Assembly (NCBI GenBank): GCA_028023455.1
Contig: JAQFVV010000960.1
Coordinates: forward strand, 1 to 64,000
Direction of reading: 5' to 3'
Origin: Epiperipatus broadwayi
Taxonomy: Eukaryota > Onychophora > Udeonychophora > Euonychophora > Peripatidae
DNA length: 64,000 bases
Shown here in pieces: positions 53,320-63,964 of this stretch. The notes below the pieces were generated by a model that had not been told where the DNA came from, searched no databases, and was given only the letters and a program-made list of their open reading frames with translations. The translations under genes and the position numbers were made by a program. Positions within the stretch are counted from its first letter, which is position 1, and the number at the start of each line of letters is the position of its first letter.

Positions 53320-54034
53320 GTATACACTAAGTGTCACTATTGGGAATCACCTCAAATAATCAGAGAAGTTAATAGGATGAATGGAAGAAAAAAATTGCTA
53401 AATGAAGTGAAGAAAAGAAAGAGACTGATAAAAGAAATTAACAGTGTTTTCATATAATAAATATGATGTAGCTAGAATTGTACGGAAGGGAATGGCAGTA
53501 GAAGGGTTAACTTATGGTAATGATATGTCACGTGTTAGTAAAGGGGTTTTAGATTACTCAGAAAAAGTACAAAAAGAAATAGGATGGCATGCATTGGATG
53601 CAGATGTGTGGCAAAGGAGAAATGGGCTGGTCAAGTTTTTATATGAGAGATGCAAAAAGCAAAATGAAAAATGTTTGGTAGATTGCAATTTATGGATAAT
53701 AAGAGAATAGCCAAAATGGTATTTAATTGGGTTATGAATAAAGGACAGGTAATAAGATGGGTGAGAAAGATAGTACAGTATGAAGAAGATTTGGATAAAG
53801 ACTTTGTCAGTATACTTATACAAAACATGAGGTGATTGTGTTAGGAGAATTGTTGAGTGTTATAGTGGTAAGGAATGGATAGAAGAATAGATGCATTAAT
53901 AAAAAATAAGGGGTTGGAGAGATGGAGTACTAATACAGAGAGTGAAAAGTTTAAATATATATAAAAATAATCAGAATATTGGGTGCAAGATGATTTATAA
54001 TAGCAAGGTAAGTAATATTTACTAAGGCAATAAA
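53320..54034 (+). pseudogene. Non-LTR retrotransposon, region C-terminal to the reverse transcriptase
   Basis: A + strand frame 53444-53710 shows the post-RT domain of a LINE: G-M-A-V-E-G-L-T-Y-G, then K-V-Q-K-E-I-G-W-H-A-L. A stop-broken extension follows to about 54000. The reverse transcriptase core upstream is missing. It resumes after a family H insertion at 54346. The clade is not RTE (different C-terminus); I cannot assign it. Confidence 0.65.
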
Positions 54035-54345
54035 CCTAAAGCATGTGTGGTTGAAAATGCGAAGGTAGGGACTTCTACAGGTCTTAACCACAAGCTTATG
54101 CATTGGAAGAAAGAGGGGAACCCCTTCTTTACTTCAACCTACTTTCTATATAAATAGTTGAAACTGAAGCGGTTAGATCTGAGAGCATGCAGCTATTCAA
54201 TACTTCATTGATTAAGTTCACAATTCCTATTATACATTAGTACTCATGAAATCTTTTGATTTACAACGAGTCAATGGAAAGATCTTATAGTTAGAAATCT
54301 ATTACAATAATTTAAAGTTGTAATCATAAATTTATTTAATGCACA
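54035..54345 (+). repeat. Family H copy inserted in the LINE remnant
   Basis: Matches 31600-31930: GCATGTGTGGTTG, GGTAGGGACTTCTACAGGTC, TATTCAATACTTCATTGAT, GAAATCTTTTGATTTACAAC. A duplicated AAGTAATATTTACTAAGRCA, ATAAACCTAAAGCA flank (54006-54040 and 54354-54390) looks like a target duplication of about 35 bp or a local duplication. Confidence 0.68.
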
Positions 54346-54925
54346 TTGATTATGTAAGTAATATTTACTAAGACAATAAACCTAAAGCAGAAAAGCAATT
54401 GACTGTTTAAGGCTCGAACAGGATTCTTAACAACAAGGGAATATACACATAAATGGAAAAATATGGGTGATTGAATCTGCAAGTTATGTAAGGAAGGCAT
54501 AGAAAATATTAGGCATCTGTTAATTGATTGTAAATGCATATAAACACATAAATGGAAAAATATGGGTGATTGAATCTGCAAGTTATGTGAGGAAGGCATA
54601 GAAAATATTAGGCATCTGTTAATTGATTGTAAATGCATATAAACAGAAAAGCTACAAATAATGAAGTTGTGGGAGAATAAATATAAACAAAAGAAAGAGG
54701 GTTCTTGTTTTTTATGCTGGGTTTTGGAAAATATAAGGGGCATGTATCTATAAAGGTCATAGAGTTAACAAAGATTATGTTATGGAAATGGGAAGGAGTA
54801 GAATAGAGAAGAATATGGGTAAAACTTATAGTGGTGAATGGAAAGGGAAGGTAGGTAGCTAGCAAGTTTTTCTGGGCGTGGTGGCTGAGAGATTCCTGAC
54901 TCTGAGAAAAGAGAAGCCACAGTGC
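54346..54925 (+). pseudogene. LINE C-terminal zinc-binding domain with a tandem duplication
   Basis: Two copies of a 99-bp unit start at 54445 and 54544. Each encodes the RT C-terminal zinc finger: I-C-K-L-C, then I-E-N-I-R-H-L-L-I-D-C. The period is a multiple of three and the copies differ by one base, so the duplication is recent and stays in frame, although a stop (TGA) lies in each unit. Further downstream G-K-V-G-S-x-Q-like sequence and an end near 54925 with CATCACATCACATGG repeats. Confidence 0.68.
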
Positions 54926-54929
54926 ATCA

Positions 54930-55525
54930 CATCACATGGTACTATTTATATCATATCCATTAAAAAAATCTATATGCATGTTAATGTCACAGTTTAATTT
55001 TCCAGAAAACATATTTCATGACTTGAGTTATTATACAAAATCAATAATAACTTTTGGTATGCCCTACATATGCAAGCCTTTTATTTATTTTTTTCCCTAT
55101 TCAATTTGTCATTTTCAATATTTTAATTTTCATTTCTTATTTCTCTTGGCTGTTTAAATATATAATTTTAATATTCTACCTTTTCTCTGATTATTAGCTC
55201 ATGTAATACTATTATTATATCAAAAATGTATACATACTGTGACCATAAATTGTATTCATGTAAAAGTAAAATGTAGTATGCACACAAATTATATACATTT
55301 AAACATTAATTAATAGAAAAGTTAACTAACAGAAAATCTAGTTATAATCTGGTTGTTTACCATTTTGAAACAAAGTAATTAACAGCTTCATGGAATTCTT
55401 TTTCCAATAATAAACAAGATAAGGAAACAAAGCACAAATCAATTCCAATCAACATTAGAAACTTTATTATAAGTCTTTACTTGAGAAGATAGATTTACAG
55501 AAGGCACTGAGAAGAAATAAAATTA
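54930..55525. other. AT-rich DNA, nothing recognised
   Basis: No supported feature. Confidence 0.45.
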
Positions 55526-55529
55526 AACC

Positions 55530-55965
55530 ACTGAAACATCACATGGTCACCATTTCTTATGCTTGCTCATAACTGTTATTAAAACATGCAAAACTCTACA
55601 TATAGTAGTGCTACTCTGTGCAAGCCAGAGTAATCAATGGACGCCAGAAGGCTTGGGCATAAAATCCCTATCCAGTGCCTACTCATTCACTATCCCCAGA
55701 CTAGTTTCTAGCTTGTGGTTTTCATCAGTGAGGAGCCTTGGATCTGAGAGCACTGCACCTAGATCTTAGGATCTAATGCAACCCTCCAGCAGCCACCTTT
55801 TATCACTACTTAACTATAAAACTATGAATATAAAACTGAAAACACTAATATTTTCAATCCAAGCTCATTAGCTTATATAGTCATTAGCTTATATAGTTAA
55901 CCATCGATTACTCTGGCTTGCACTGGGTGGCACTATTGCATGGAGAGTTTTGCCTGTTTTAAGAA
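55530..55965. mobile_element. Fold-back element, family A, with hammerhead
   Basis: AAACATCACATGGTCACCAT, AAACTCTACATATAGTAGTG, ribozyme, TAGGATCTAATGCAACCCTC, AAAACACTAATATTTTCAAT, and a short right end GGTGGCACTATTGCATGGAG. The right arm has lost the distal terminus. Includes a 17-bp repeat TTAGCTTATATAGT (55867 and 55884). Confidence 0.76.
55685..55743 (-). ncRNA. Type I hammerhead ribozyme (family A)
   Basis: AUCCAA outer strand, UCCUCA/UGGGGA, CUGAUGA, GAAA, ACUAGU and C are intact. Stem II reads AACCACAAGCU, so one pair of three is lost. Outer stem I has one mismatch (UAGUGAAU). Confidence 0.7.
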
Positions 55966-55969
55966 AGAA

Positions 55970-56875
55970 GATTGTTAGCTATCAACTGAAGGAAGGTTAA
56001 ACCTAAAGCATTCACTAATGAAGACACCAAAACTAGCTTAGAACATGATGATATCTTTTTGACTTTATTATTTTATGTAATTAAGTCATCTACGTGTTAT
56101 ATGTCCTCACTCATAACTAAAAAAACAAGCATATGTGAATTATATTAACACAACTTACATAATCTGTATCAATATATTTATTCAATTAAATGTTGAGAAA
56201 TTTATTAAACACTATATTTAGCTCTGAATTATACTTGTTAATTGCCCACAATGAAAAGAGCAACATATTAATTAATTCAGACTAAAACAGCAGTTATTAT
56301 TAGTACAGTATTGGAATTTTCATGTGGTAAATGAGTATAAGAGAAACTTTGAAGTTCTTCTATTTAAAGATTGACTTTCTTCATTATTAGTTTTCCCTCT
56401 CGCAATTTTTTTTTTTTTGAAGGGAAACTGAAAAAGGAAGACGATAAGATTTTTTTTTTTAATTTTTATTTTAAATGAAATAAAGCAACTTTATAAATGG
56501 AATTGATAAGAGAAATGTGCTTTTTGTTGATTTGTCTATTACGAAAGAAAAGAAAGAATTCTCTAAGGTAAAGCAATTCATTGATCTGTTTTATTTATCA
56601 GGAATAGAAATCTTTATATTTGCATTACGAGATTTTGTTTATTTAATGAAATGCTTTTGTTGTAATTATGAATAAACATGAAAAGTTTAACCTATCAGGT
56701 TTTATCTTTTTTAAGAAAATTAGCTGCAATTTATTATCAGCTAATGTTTATAACTTAAAATAGTTCTATTTTTGCCACGTTATTTAAAAACAAAGCAATT
56801 TACAACTTCTTTAATGAATAAAGTTATTTACAATCGATTACATTAATATAATGTATTTGTCGAAAATTAATAATT
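55970..56875. other. AT-rich DNA, nothing recognised
   Basis: Poly(T)/poly(A) tracts at 56406 and 56452; no gene or element. Confidence 0.45.
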
Positions 56876-56879
56876 TATC

Positions 56880-57035
56880 GTATTAGTAATGTTGTAAGAG
56901 ATCTCATTAGTAATGATATAAGGGGCTTCATTGAATTAGTATAAGGCGCTTCCTTACTAATGGTGTAAGGGGCTTCGGTGTTAATTATAAAATAAATTTT
57001 ATTGCTAATGATGTAAAGGGCTTCATTATGAATTA
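56880..57035 (+). repeat. Degenerate tandem repeat, TAATGATGTAAGGGGCTTCA type
   Basis: Five loose units near 56886, 56911, 56938, 56958 and 57003, spaced 20-45 bp. Confidence 0.6.
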
Positions 57036-57039
57036 TCTA

Positions 57040-58425
57040 GAAGGGATTTTTTATTATTATATATAAATGATTTAGATGTCATAATATTTTGAAATATTTG
57101 TAACAAACAGCAATAAAAAACATTATAATATTGAAAGTTAATTTTTGAATGTAATACTTTACTTTATTGTCTAAATGTATCTGTTCATCAAACTATTATA
57201 TGCACTTCATCCATATTTAATTATTTGTCAAATTCATATAAAAACCAGGGTTCTGCAGCAATATTATTTATTTATCAAATGCGTTCATTCATTCTTTGAT
57301 TAATGTTGCTCCAAACTGAAAGATTTTAAATTTTATCAAAATTAAATTGCTTTTTATTTAATCCTTTATTGGCAAGATGCATATAATTATGAATTTCAAA
57401 ATTATCACAAATTCTCATGATTATAAGAAGAAGTAAAGAATATTCTTAGAATTGAATAAATATTTGATATGAATACAAGAGGTAGAAATGAAATAAAAAT
57501 TTATTCATCAGAAAAAAATTCACACAAGATGGAGGGAAATAATGGAAGATGTACAGAAAATGATAAATAGGAAGACAAAACAAGTATATATGAGAAATAG
57601 TAAAAGGATTTAAATTATGGGCAAGATGTTGCAGTACATAAGTGGGGTAACCATCTGAATTAAAAGAATAATAATAACATGCTACATTAGGCTAGATTAG
57701 AGATAGCTATACATAAAAGAAATACATTTTCCCCATGCATACGACTATTACAGATGAGAATTGGTTTTTCACAATTGAGATGTATTATGTCATGTGGGTA
57801 TAAATTTAACATCAGTAGGCAATAGCTAAACTTTTAAACATTATAACTTGATGGTAACAAAATAAATTTATTTTATACTAATAATAAAATAGATAAAGAA
57901 TAATGAGTAGAAAACAATTAGAAATTTCCTTAAAAATCTCTATTAATAAGATTTTGGATGTGTGTGTCAATTTCTACATATGCTTAGTAGATAAAGATCT
58001 ATTGTTAGTGTATTTTAATTGCAGAAAGTCCTTCATGTAACCATTAGGGTATAACTGCAATATATATTAGGAATAGAAAACTGATAAACTGTATCATCAT
58101 TATGCAGACAATTAGCTGCCACTGCAATATGGAAATTATACTCACATTTATTATGCTTCGTCACAGTTCATTAAACTTCATTTCACTTTCATTATACATG
58201 TGTAGTTCTTTCACAAAAGCCTAGTGGGAATTTTATACAAGAATCCAGTTATGCATAATTATTCCTCATTTGCATAATATAATATATGCATATTTTCTTG
58301 AGTAGTGTATTAATAATAGAGATAATTTATTCACGTACTGTCTGCACATATTTACATAGTAAAATAATAATCTTTATTTACATTTACTTATATATATTAT
58401 AAGTGCACAGACAATCCACTCCTCT
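57040..58425. other. AT-rich DNA, nothing recognised
   Basis: No supported gene or element boundary. Confidence 0.45.
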
Positions 58426-58429
58426 CCCT

Positions 58430-59850
58430 TATTCTAGAAATACTGCTCTTATTCGCATACATAATTCTGTAATTTTGCATGTTTTCTGCATACACGAACT
58501 CTCCTCAGAAAAATCTCTTGTTATTCTTTTCTGTTGGAGCTTGCTTGAAGAACAGTCTTTAGCTGGTTCTATAGTTTGGTCTTTTATTAAATCATTTGTT
58601 ACAGTTTGATCTATATCCACATTTTTTTCTTTTTTAATAAAATTTTTATCATTTGCTGACCTAATATTAATATCTGCATTTGGAATCTCACTTTTACGAT
58701 GCCTTAAGTGGTTTATATGTCTCTGAAATATTTTTCCGTTATCCATTTATATCAATCAAATTTGCCAAGATAAGTTTTTCGATATTACCCCTGATAGCAT
58801 TTATTTTTAAAAGTATCTTGTATCCAAACAGTTTCTCCAACTTTAAAATTTGCATAATCAACAGAATCTTTTAAATTTTCATTCATAATTGGCAGTTCAG
58901 CCACATTCTTATTACCAGCTGTATATGAACTCAAGGACTGGAAAAACATTGCATCTAATAAGTCTTTCATAACATCCTTGTGGCAAGTTTTATTCAATGC
59001 AGATTTTAAATGTTGAATTGCCTTCTCATCGATAGATTTGGAATGATACTGTGGGGTAAAAACAAGGCACAGTCCCCTATTGATTAGCAAATCCTTAAAT
59101 TGCTGAGATGAAAAGCTGGTCCAATTGTGCAGTCCTATTGTCCATTGCAATAGTCTCAGGATAACTGTGATTTACAAAAATCTCTTTCAGTACTCTAATG
59201 ATACTCTGTTTTTGATGATTTTATATTCCATCCATCATGAATATATCTACAAGTATTAAAATATATAACCATTCATTGGTCCAGTATAATATAAGTGTCG
59301 GTGTCTTCATGGATGAGTTGGTTTATGCCCTGACTCCAGCTTTTTTAGCAGTAGATTAGCAATTGATTGATACTATATGTACTTCACCATTTGTTCTGTT
59401 TCTTAGCTCAGCTTTGGCCATCAAACATATGATCTAACCAAAGCTTTCATGTGAACAATTCCTGGATGATTTTGATGAAGTAAAGTGAGCAAGATGTATT
59501 AGGTCTTTAGCTTTCTGAAAGGCAATAGTCATTTCTTCAGACTGCTTTTTCAATGATTTATATAACACAGTGTTAATGCATGAGACTTTCCTTTAAGAAA
59601 GCTCTCAAAGAAGTTCGATAAGTCTAAAATGCCTGCAAATCTTTTAGACTCCTAAGTCACTCTGCATAGTTTATTGCTTTTACTTTAGCTTCCAATTGTA
59701 CTCTCTTGATAACATTTACGTGTATTCCCAAAGGACAACTAGTTCTTCATAGTAATGAACTAAAATTTTTATAGATGATATACAGTGGTAAGTTCCTTTT
59801 CCATCTATTACTAACTTTCATCCAATCTTTATAAGATAATATAATAATAA
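58430..59850 (-). pseudogene. Ty3/gypsy LTR retrotransposon, decayed integrase
   Basis: Minus strand, from high to low coordinate. Near 59460-59440 H-P-G-I-V-H-M-K-A-L-V-R-S-Y-V with W-P, the end of the zinc-binding HHCC part of gypsy integrases. Then the catalytic core entry D-T-Y-I-I-L-D at about 59300. Then F-S-S-Q-Q-F-K-D-L-L and T-P-Q-Y-H-S (59110-59040), where the family has N-G-x-x-E and this copy has I-D-E-K. Then G-E-T-V-W (58830-58816) and the R-H-I-N-H-L-R C-terminal motif (58720-58700). The long frames 59150-58785 and 58746-58429 are the best preserved parts. Stops and shifts separate the rest. No LTR was found next to it. It is an old, dead insertion. Confidence 0.82.
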
Positions 59851-59854
59851 CAGA

Positions 59855-60295
59855 CCCGCTCCACATTAAAATATTATTTACATTCTTTACTGCTTGTTAT
59901 GTATTCGCTAAAACTGCTACGTAGGAAATCATGGGATTTCACGTTCGCTTATGATTTAGAATCAGTGAGTTAATTGTGATGATGTTTAAAACTTCAAGCT
60001 TTCAAACCTAGATATTTATAACTGGCTTAGATATATAGAAAGAAAAGTAGAGAAAAGGGTGGCTGCCCTTTTCTCGTAAAATCTTTGTTGTGTGTTTAGG
60101 TCCGAATTTCGTTTGATGGCTATCATGTCATCTGATTGGCTGTCAGATAAGTTTTATAATGAACACTTGAGATCTTGCAGTATCTCAATTTATTTCAGTT
60201 TTCAACTATCTGTGCTTCGCAAATTAAAATATTATTTGGTGGCTTTTTGCTGGAATATATTCAAGTCATCGTTTTTTTAATTAAAAATTGTTTCA
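59855..60295. other. AT-rich DNA with one short hairpin
   Basis: AGAAAAGGGTGGCTGCCCTTTTCT at 60052-60077 is a perfect short hairpin; otherwise nothing recognised. Confidence 0.45.
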
Positions 60296-60299
60296 CACT

Positions 60300-60850
60300 A
60301 AAGGCTTTGTGTACTAATATATTGTTGTGGTGATGCTTGCACTCCGCAACTTGCCACAAATCAGGTCATTTTTGTTTTCCTGCATCACGTAAATGTTTCA
60401 GAACTTGTAGGTAAAATATCTGATTGTTACGAATGAATTATTAGTGAACAATTGTATTTGCATAAAAAACATAAATAAATCAGTATTGTCTTGACATTGG
60501 ACTTCACTTGCCATGCTTCCTTGGAGCATGGTAAATTTGAAACTTCCATTAAACCACTCGTAAACTTGTGCTTTCTCCAGAGCAGCTTTCTTGCATGCTG
60601 TTCCAAGCATTATATTGTTTTCCTCACCATTTTCCCTAACTGAAAACAGAATTTAATGTTATTCCAACTTTTCAATCACCATAAAAATCAATAAATAAGC
60701 AACACACACTTAACAAAAACATTTACTACATGGCACTACGACTTGACTCGATGACAGTCAGCGGACTAATGCAGGGGGTCCCTCCAAAAGGCATCTAGCA
60801 ATAGAAGCATGTACTACAATGCCCTTGCTGTCAGAGAATGATACCTGTTT
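60300..60850 (-). pseudogene. mariner-type transposon, N-terminal half, copy 2
   Basis: Homologous to 40190-40720. The minus-strand frame 60610-60398 has A-C-K-K-A-A-L-E-K-A-Q-V-Y-E-W-F-N, which matches the mariner DNA-binding domain (K-x-x-A-x-x-x-x-Q-V-Y-E-W-F), then S-F-K, and D-N-T-D. The catalytic half is absent. The end near 60800 (GGCATCTAGCAATAGAAGCA, TACTACAATGCCC) also occurs at 40670-40720. Confidence 0.68.
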
Positions 60851-60854
60851 CTTT

Positions 60855-61055
60855 TGGTTAACCCCCTTATACATTTCCCATTCAATTTATTGTGGAGGAC
60901 AACTCCAGAAGCTAATTATGCATTAGTCCATGTTTTTTAAAATGTTTTTATTTTGAATAATACTACTTATTAAAAATTATTGTTTTAAAAGAAAATAGAA
61001 TGATATCATTATTTAATATTGTTAGATTTTTAATGATAAATAAAATAGACTTTGC
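60855..61055. other. AT-rich DNA
   Basis: No supported feature. Confidence 0.4.
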
Positions 61056-61059
61056 ATTC

Positions 61060-61505
61060 ATAAAAAAATTAAAAAAAATTAACTTAAAAATGAAGTTAAA
61101 AAAGAGAAGTTATAAATAAATATAATAAAAATAAGCTAAACGTTTTCGAGGATCCATGCCTCATAATCATAGCTTTCTTAAAAATACATAATAAAATATA
61201 TACAAAGATATATAAAATTAGCACGTGTTATGTGGACCATTTCTTCGATATATCAAAGCAAGTGTCTTTTCTATTTATAGCACTAATATTTCCATTAATA
61301 TAGAAAAGACTCTTGCTTTGATATATCGAAGAAATGGTCCACGTAACACGTGCTAATTTTATATATCTTTGTATATATTTTATTATGTATTTTTAAGAAA
61401 GCTATGATTATGAGGCATGGATCCTCGAAAACGTTTAGCTTATTTTTATTATATTTATTTATAACTTCTCTTTTTTAACTTCATTTTTAAGTTAATATTT
61501 TTTAT
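61060..61505. mobile_element. Near-perfect 445-bp palindrome with ribozyme-like ends
   Basis: Arms of about 200 bp centred near 61286: AACTTAAAAATGAAGTTAAA, AAGAGAAGTTATAAATAAAT, AAGCTAAACGTTTTCGAGGA and TCTTCGATATATCAAAGCAA are repeated as exact inverses on the right. Almost no arm differences are visible, so it is very young or maintained by conversion. At 61133-61175 (minus) and 61398-61441 (plus) the sequence is flanked by AAGCT/AGCTT and holds TGATTATGA, GAGG with loop CATGGAT and CCTC, then GAAAACGTTT. This resembles a hammerhead with a 3-base insertion in CUGAUGA. Confidence 0.8.
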
Positions 61506-61599
61506 TTATATTTTACGGGAAGTAATTTATTTTATAAAAAAATTATATATGTCTTGGTGTATATATACATTTTTGAGGGCATTTGTTTGCTTACTTGAA

Positions 61600-61870
61600 A
61601 GTAAAATTTTTCAGTTTGTAATGATTAAGTATTTAACTATTAATTTAAAGCTGGATATTTGCTAATAAAATTCAATATTCAAGAATCTAAAGGTGCGAGT
61701 TCAACTTCTAAGTGAATATTGTCACTGTGCATGTAGGCCAGCAACACCTGAAGAAGAGTGGAGAATAATACTACTCGAAACGTTGTGTAATTACTAACCT
61801 GTATTGTCTATTTGTGTGTTATTACTAACAAGTTGTTTGTATTTGGAAAGTTTAGATAAAGTTTAAAATT
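61600..61870 (+). repeat. Repeat with PLE-type ribozyme-like motif (copy 3, best)
   Basis: Contains AAGAATCTAAAGGTGCGAGT, AATATTGTCACTGTGCATG and the motif at 61747-61783, then ATTACTAACCTGTATTGTC and GTTTGTATTTGGAAAG. Copies 1 and 2 are at 20590-20860 (reverse) and 26205-26430. Confidence 0.68.
61747..61783 (+). ncRNA. Hammerhead-like motif, PLE type
   Basis: CCTGAAGAAG, a stem II GAGT...ACTC with a 13-base loop, GAAACGTTGTG. An extra A separates CUGAAGA from stem II, as in all family G motifs. A possible 2-bp stem III (AC, GU) would give GUA. Confidence 0.5.
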
Positions 61871-61974
61871 TTCTATACATTCAACAGTCACTCATATAAG
61901 CTTTATTTCCATTAAAAACATTTTTTTTTTATCATTTGTCCCTCACTTTAAACTTTGTTACATCACAGTTTGGT

Positions 61975-62085
61975 TAAATGCAGTTATGAAATATCAGAAT
62001 CTGGAGCAAAAGATTCATGGATCGATTCCAGTTTGGGTACTTTTGGCATTCAACCTTCTCATGAAATCCTAAGCAATAAAACCTT
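61975..62085 (+). repeat. SINE-2 copy, decayed head
   Basis: GTTATGAAATATCAGAATCT, CATGGATCGATTCCAGTTTG, CAACCTTCTCATGAAATCCT, AAGCAATAAAACC: same body and tail as 4745-4875, with a diverged tRNA head. Confidence 0.65.
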
Positions 62086-62089
62086 TTGA

Positions 62090-62550
62090 TTGTTTGTTTA
62101 TTTTTATTGGTGTGAAAATTCAGGACCATTCCGTCATAAAGCATGTATTTTTTATAACAGCTTTTGCTCTGTAGACGAGTTAAAGACATTAAATGTTTGG
62201 ATCTTCACCCTCCTATTCATGGACAGATATTTTTGCATTAATCCACTATTGTTTAAGATCGGGATTAATTTCTATCCAGCTTTACCATTTTGCGGAAGGT
62301 AGAACAGTTGTTGAGTTGTCGAGATATTTTCAAATTTTTTATAATTATTATCAACGGAACTTCACATTTCTTAAATTTATTTTAATCCATAATTATCTAT
62401 TGTGCACATTACATGATTTTCTCTGTTTACTTTTAATATCTGCATCAGAACGGAAGTAATTTACTTTACTTCAAAGCTAACTATTATACGCATCACATGA
62501 CATCTGCTTAATTTCACCATCTACACTAGAAACAATAATTCACTATTTAC
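62090..62550. other. AT-rich DNA, nothing recognised
   Basis: No supported feature. Confidence 0.4.
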
Positions 62551-62555
62551 TCTAT

Positions 62556-62620
62556 CCAGAGCCATCTATTGTGAATTCATTAAATTTATTCTATTCCAGA
62601 GCCATCTATTGTAAGTTCAA
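62556..62620 (+). repeat. 42-bp tandem duplication
   Basis: CCAGAGCCATCTATTGTRAR occurs at 62557 and 62596 with similar flanks. Confidence 0.7.
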
Positions 62621-62898
62621 GTAATACCATATTCAGATTGCCAGAATAGCTTTTAGCGATTGATTTTAATTGTGGAGTAGAATAAATTACTGCTTTCAAG
62701 ACTAATTGTAATAAAAAAAATCCTATATTTAAAATAGATGCAAATTAGCACCTATTTAAAAATTATTTCGATCAAGCAAATGACTACTGTGTTAAAGTAG
62801 AATTGAACAAAGATTATGGAACAATTAATTAAATGTTGATGATAAAAATAAACTCGATGAGATGTCAGAAAAAGTATATGTATGTCAGCCAAATTAAG

Positions 62899-63178
62899 AG
62901 TCATAGATCACATAACCCTATTCTCTTAAGCTTGTAAGTTATAAACAATGAGGATTGCCAATTCCTCATCAAGCTTTATGATAAATGCTTAGCCAGAGCC
63001 AGCATTTAAAATATCTCTGTCAGTGTCTGAACCTACCCTGGCACCTCTCTGAGGAGTGCCAAAGCACGAAACCATGGTCAGGGGTTTGGGGGGGGGGATT
63101 CCTGACAGATATTTTAAATGCTGGCTCTGGCTAAGCATTTATCATAAAGCTTGTTGAGGAATTGGCAATCCACATTGT
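62899..63178 (+). mobile_element. Fold-back element, family F, full copy with hammerhead
   Basis: Long arms: CAATGAGGATTGCCAATTCC, TCATCAAGCTTTATGATAAA, TGCTTAGCCAGAGCCAGCAT, TTAAAATATCTCTGTCAG (62945-63026) mirrored at 63098-63176. One ribozyme in the loop. Compared with 52311-52560 the loop and arms are longer, showing the undeleted form. Confidence 0.83.
63043..63085 (+). ncRNA. Type I hammerhead ribozyme (family F, intact)
   Basis: Inner stem I ACCUCU/AGGGGU, core CUGAGGA (63049-63055), stem II GUGC with loop CAAA and GCAC (four Watson-Crick pairs, canonical G-C closing), GAAA (63068-63071), stem III ACCAUGGU as a perfect 8-base palindrome, then C at 63079 (GUC). Every invariant base is present. 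Confidence 0.83.
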
Positions 63179-63539
63179 TTATATGTATGTTAATTGTAAA
63201 AATTCAAAGCTTAATTCTTCATTCCATTAATGATGTTGGAGTGTCTACTAATTAGTTAATGTAATTAGCAAACATTTAAATCTCTACCTGATGAGGTTAG
63301 GTTTAATTGAAATACATGTATAGTGTGGAATGGCTGGTCTATTATTTAATGTTGAATAGCCATTAATAGGATTGAAATTTTTCTATCTTTAATAAAGGAT
63401 GCTAAAGTCTGCTCTTGTTAATTTATATACATTCTAATTGGATGGTGTACTTATTATTAAAACACAGATGAATATGTGGAGTTTCAAGTAAAAAAGGAAG
63501 AAATCAATTTTGTTATTAAATGTTCATGTATCCAAGAGC

Positions 63540-63830
63540 AAATTCCACATGGATTGTAAGCTTGAGTAGTTGATAGAAAGATAGATGGTAGTGTTCGTTA
63601 AATATTTATCCAATGTTATTATTTTGTATCTTCAGTCTAGTGTCCAGCATAATTATGGGTCTTTGTTGATGAGAAATTTTGGATCTGAATTTAGTATACC
63701 GTGATTTTTTGGATCATACATCTTAACCAGTAAACATCACATGATCCCTATCTCATACTAGCACATAATTACTCCTGTTGGCACAAGATGGCACTACTGT
63801 ATGGAGAGTTTTGCTTTCTCTTTTGTATCT
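63540..63830. repeat. Family A and A-related fragments
   Basis: 63545-63700 is an old A-related arm with a decayed ribozyme (TTGATGAGAAATTTTGGATC). 63728-63820 joins the terminus AAACATCACATGATCCCTAT to GGCACTACTGTATGGAGAGT, a deletion derivative of family A. Confidence 0.62.
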
Positions 63831-63964
63831 TAACCAGTAGTTATTTTTTTTTATTACAGTATCAAACTACCCATCTGAAATTCACAAATATAATTAACCG
63901 ATGTATTAACTAACTCCACTTTTCTCTCTTTTTATTTTTCATGTAAATAAAGATACAATAAAAG

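Noticed and set aside
54336-54865. Minus-strand frames of 135 and 85 codons with internal repetition
   Set aside because: Antisense shadow of the LINE zinc-finger fragment; the repeated peptide is the 99-bp duplication read backwards.
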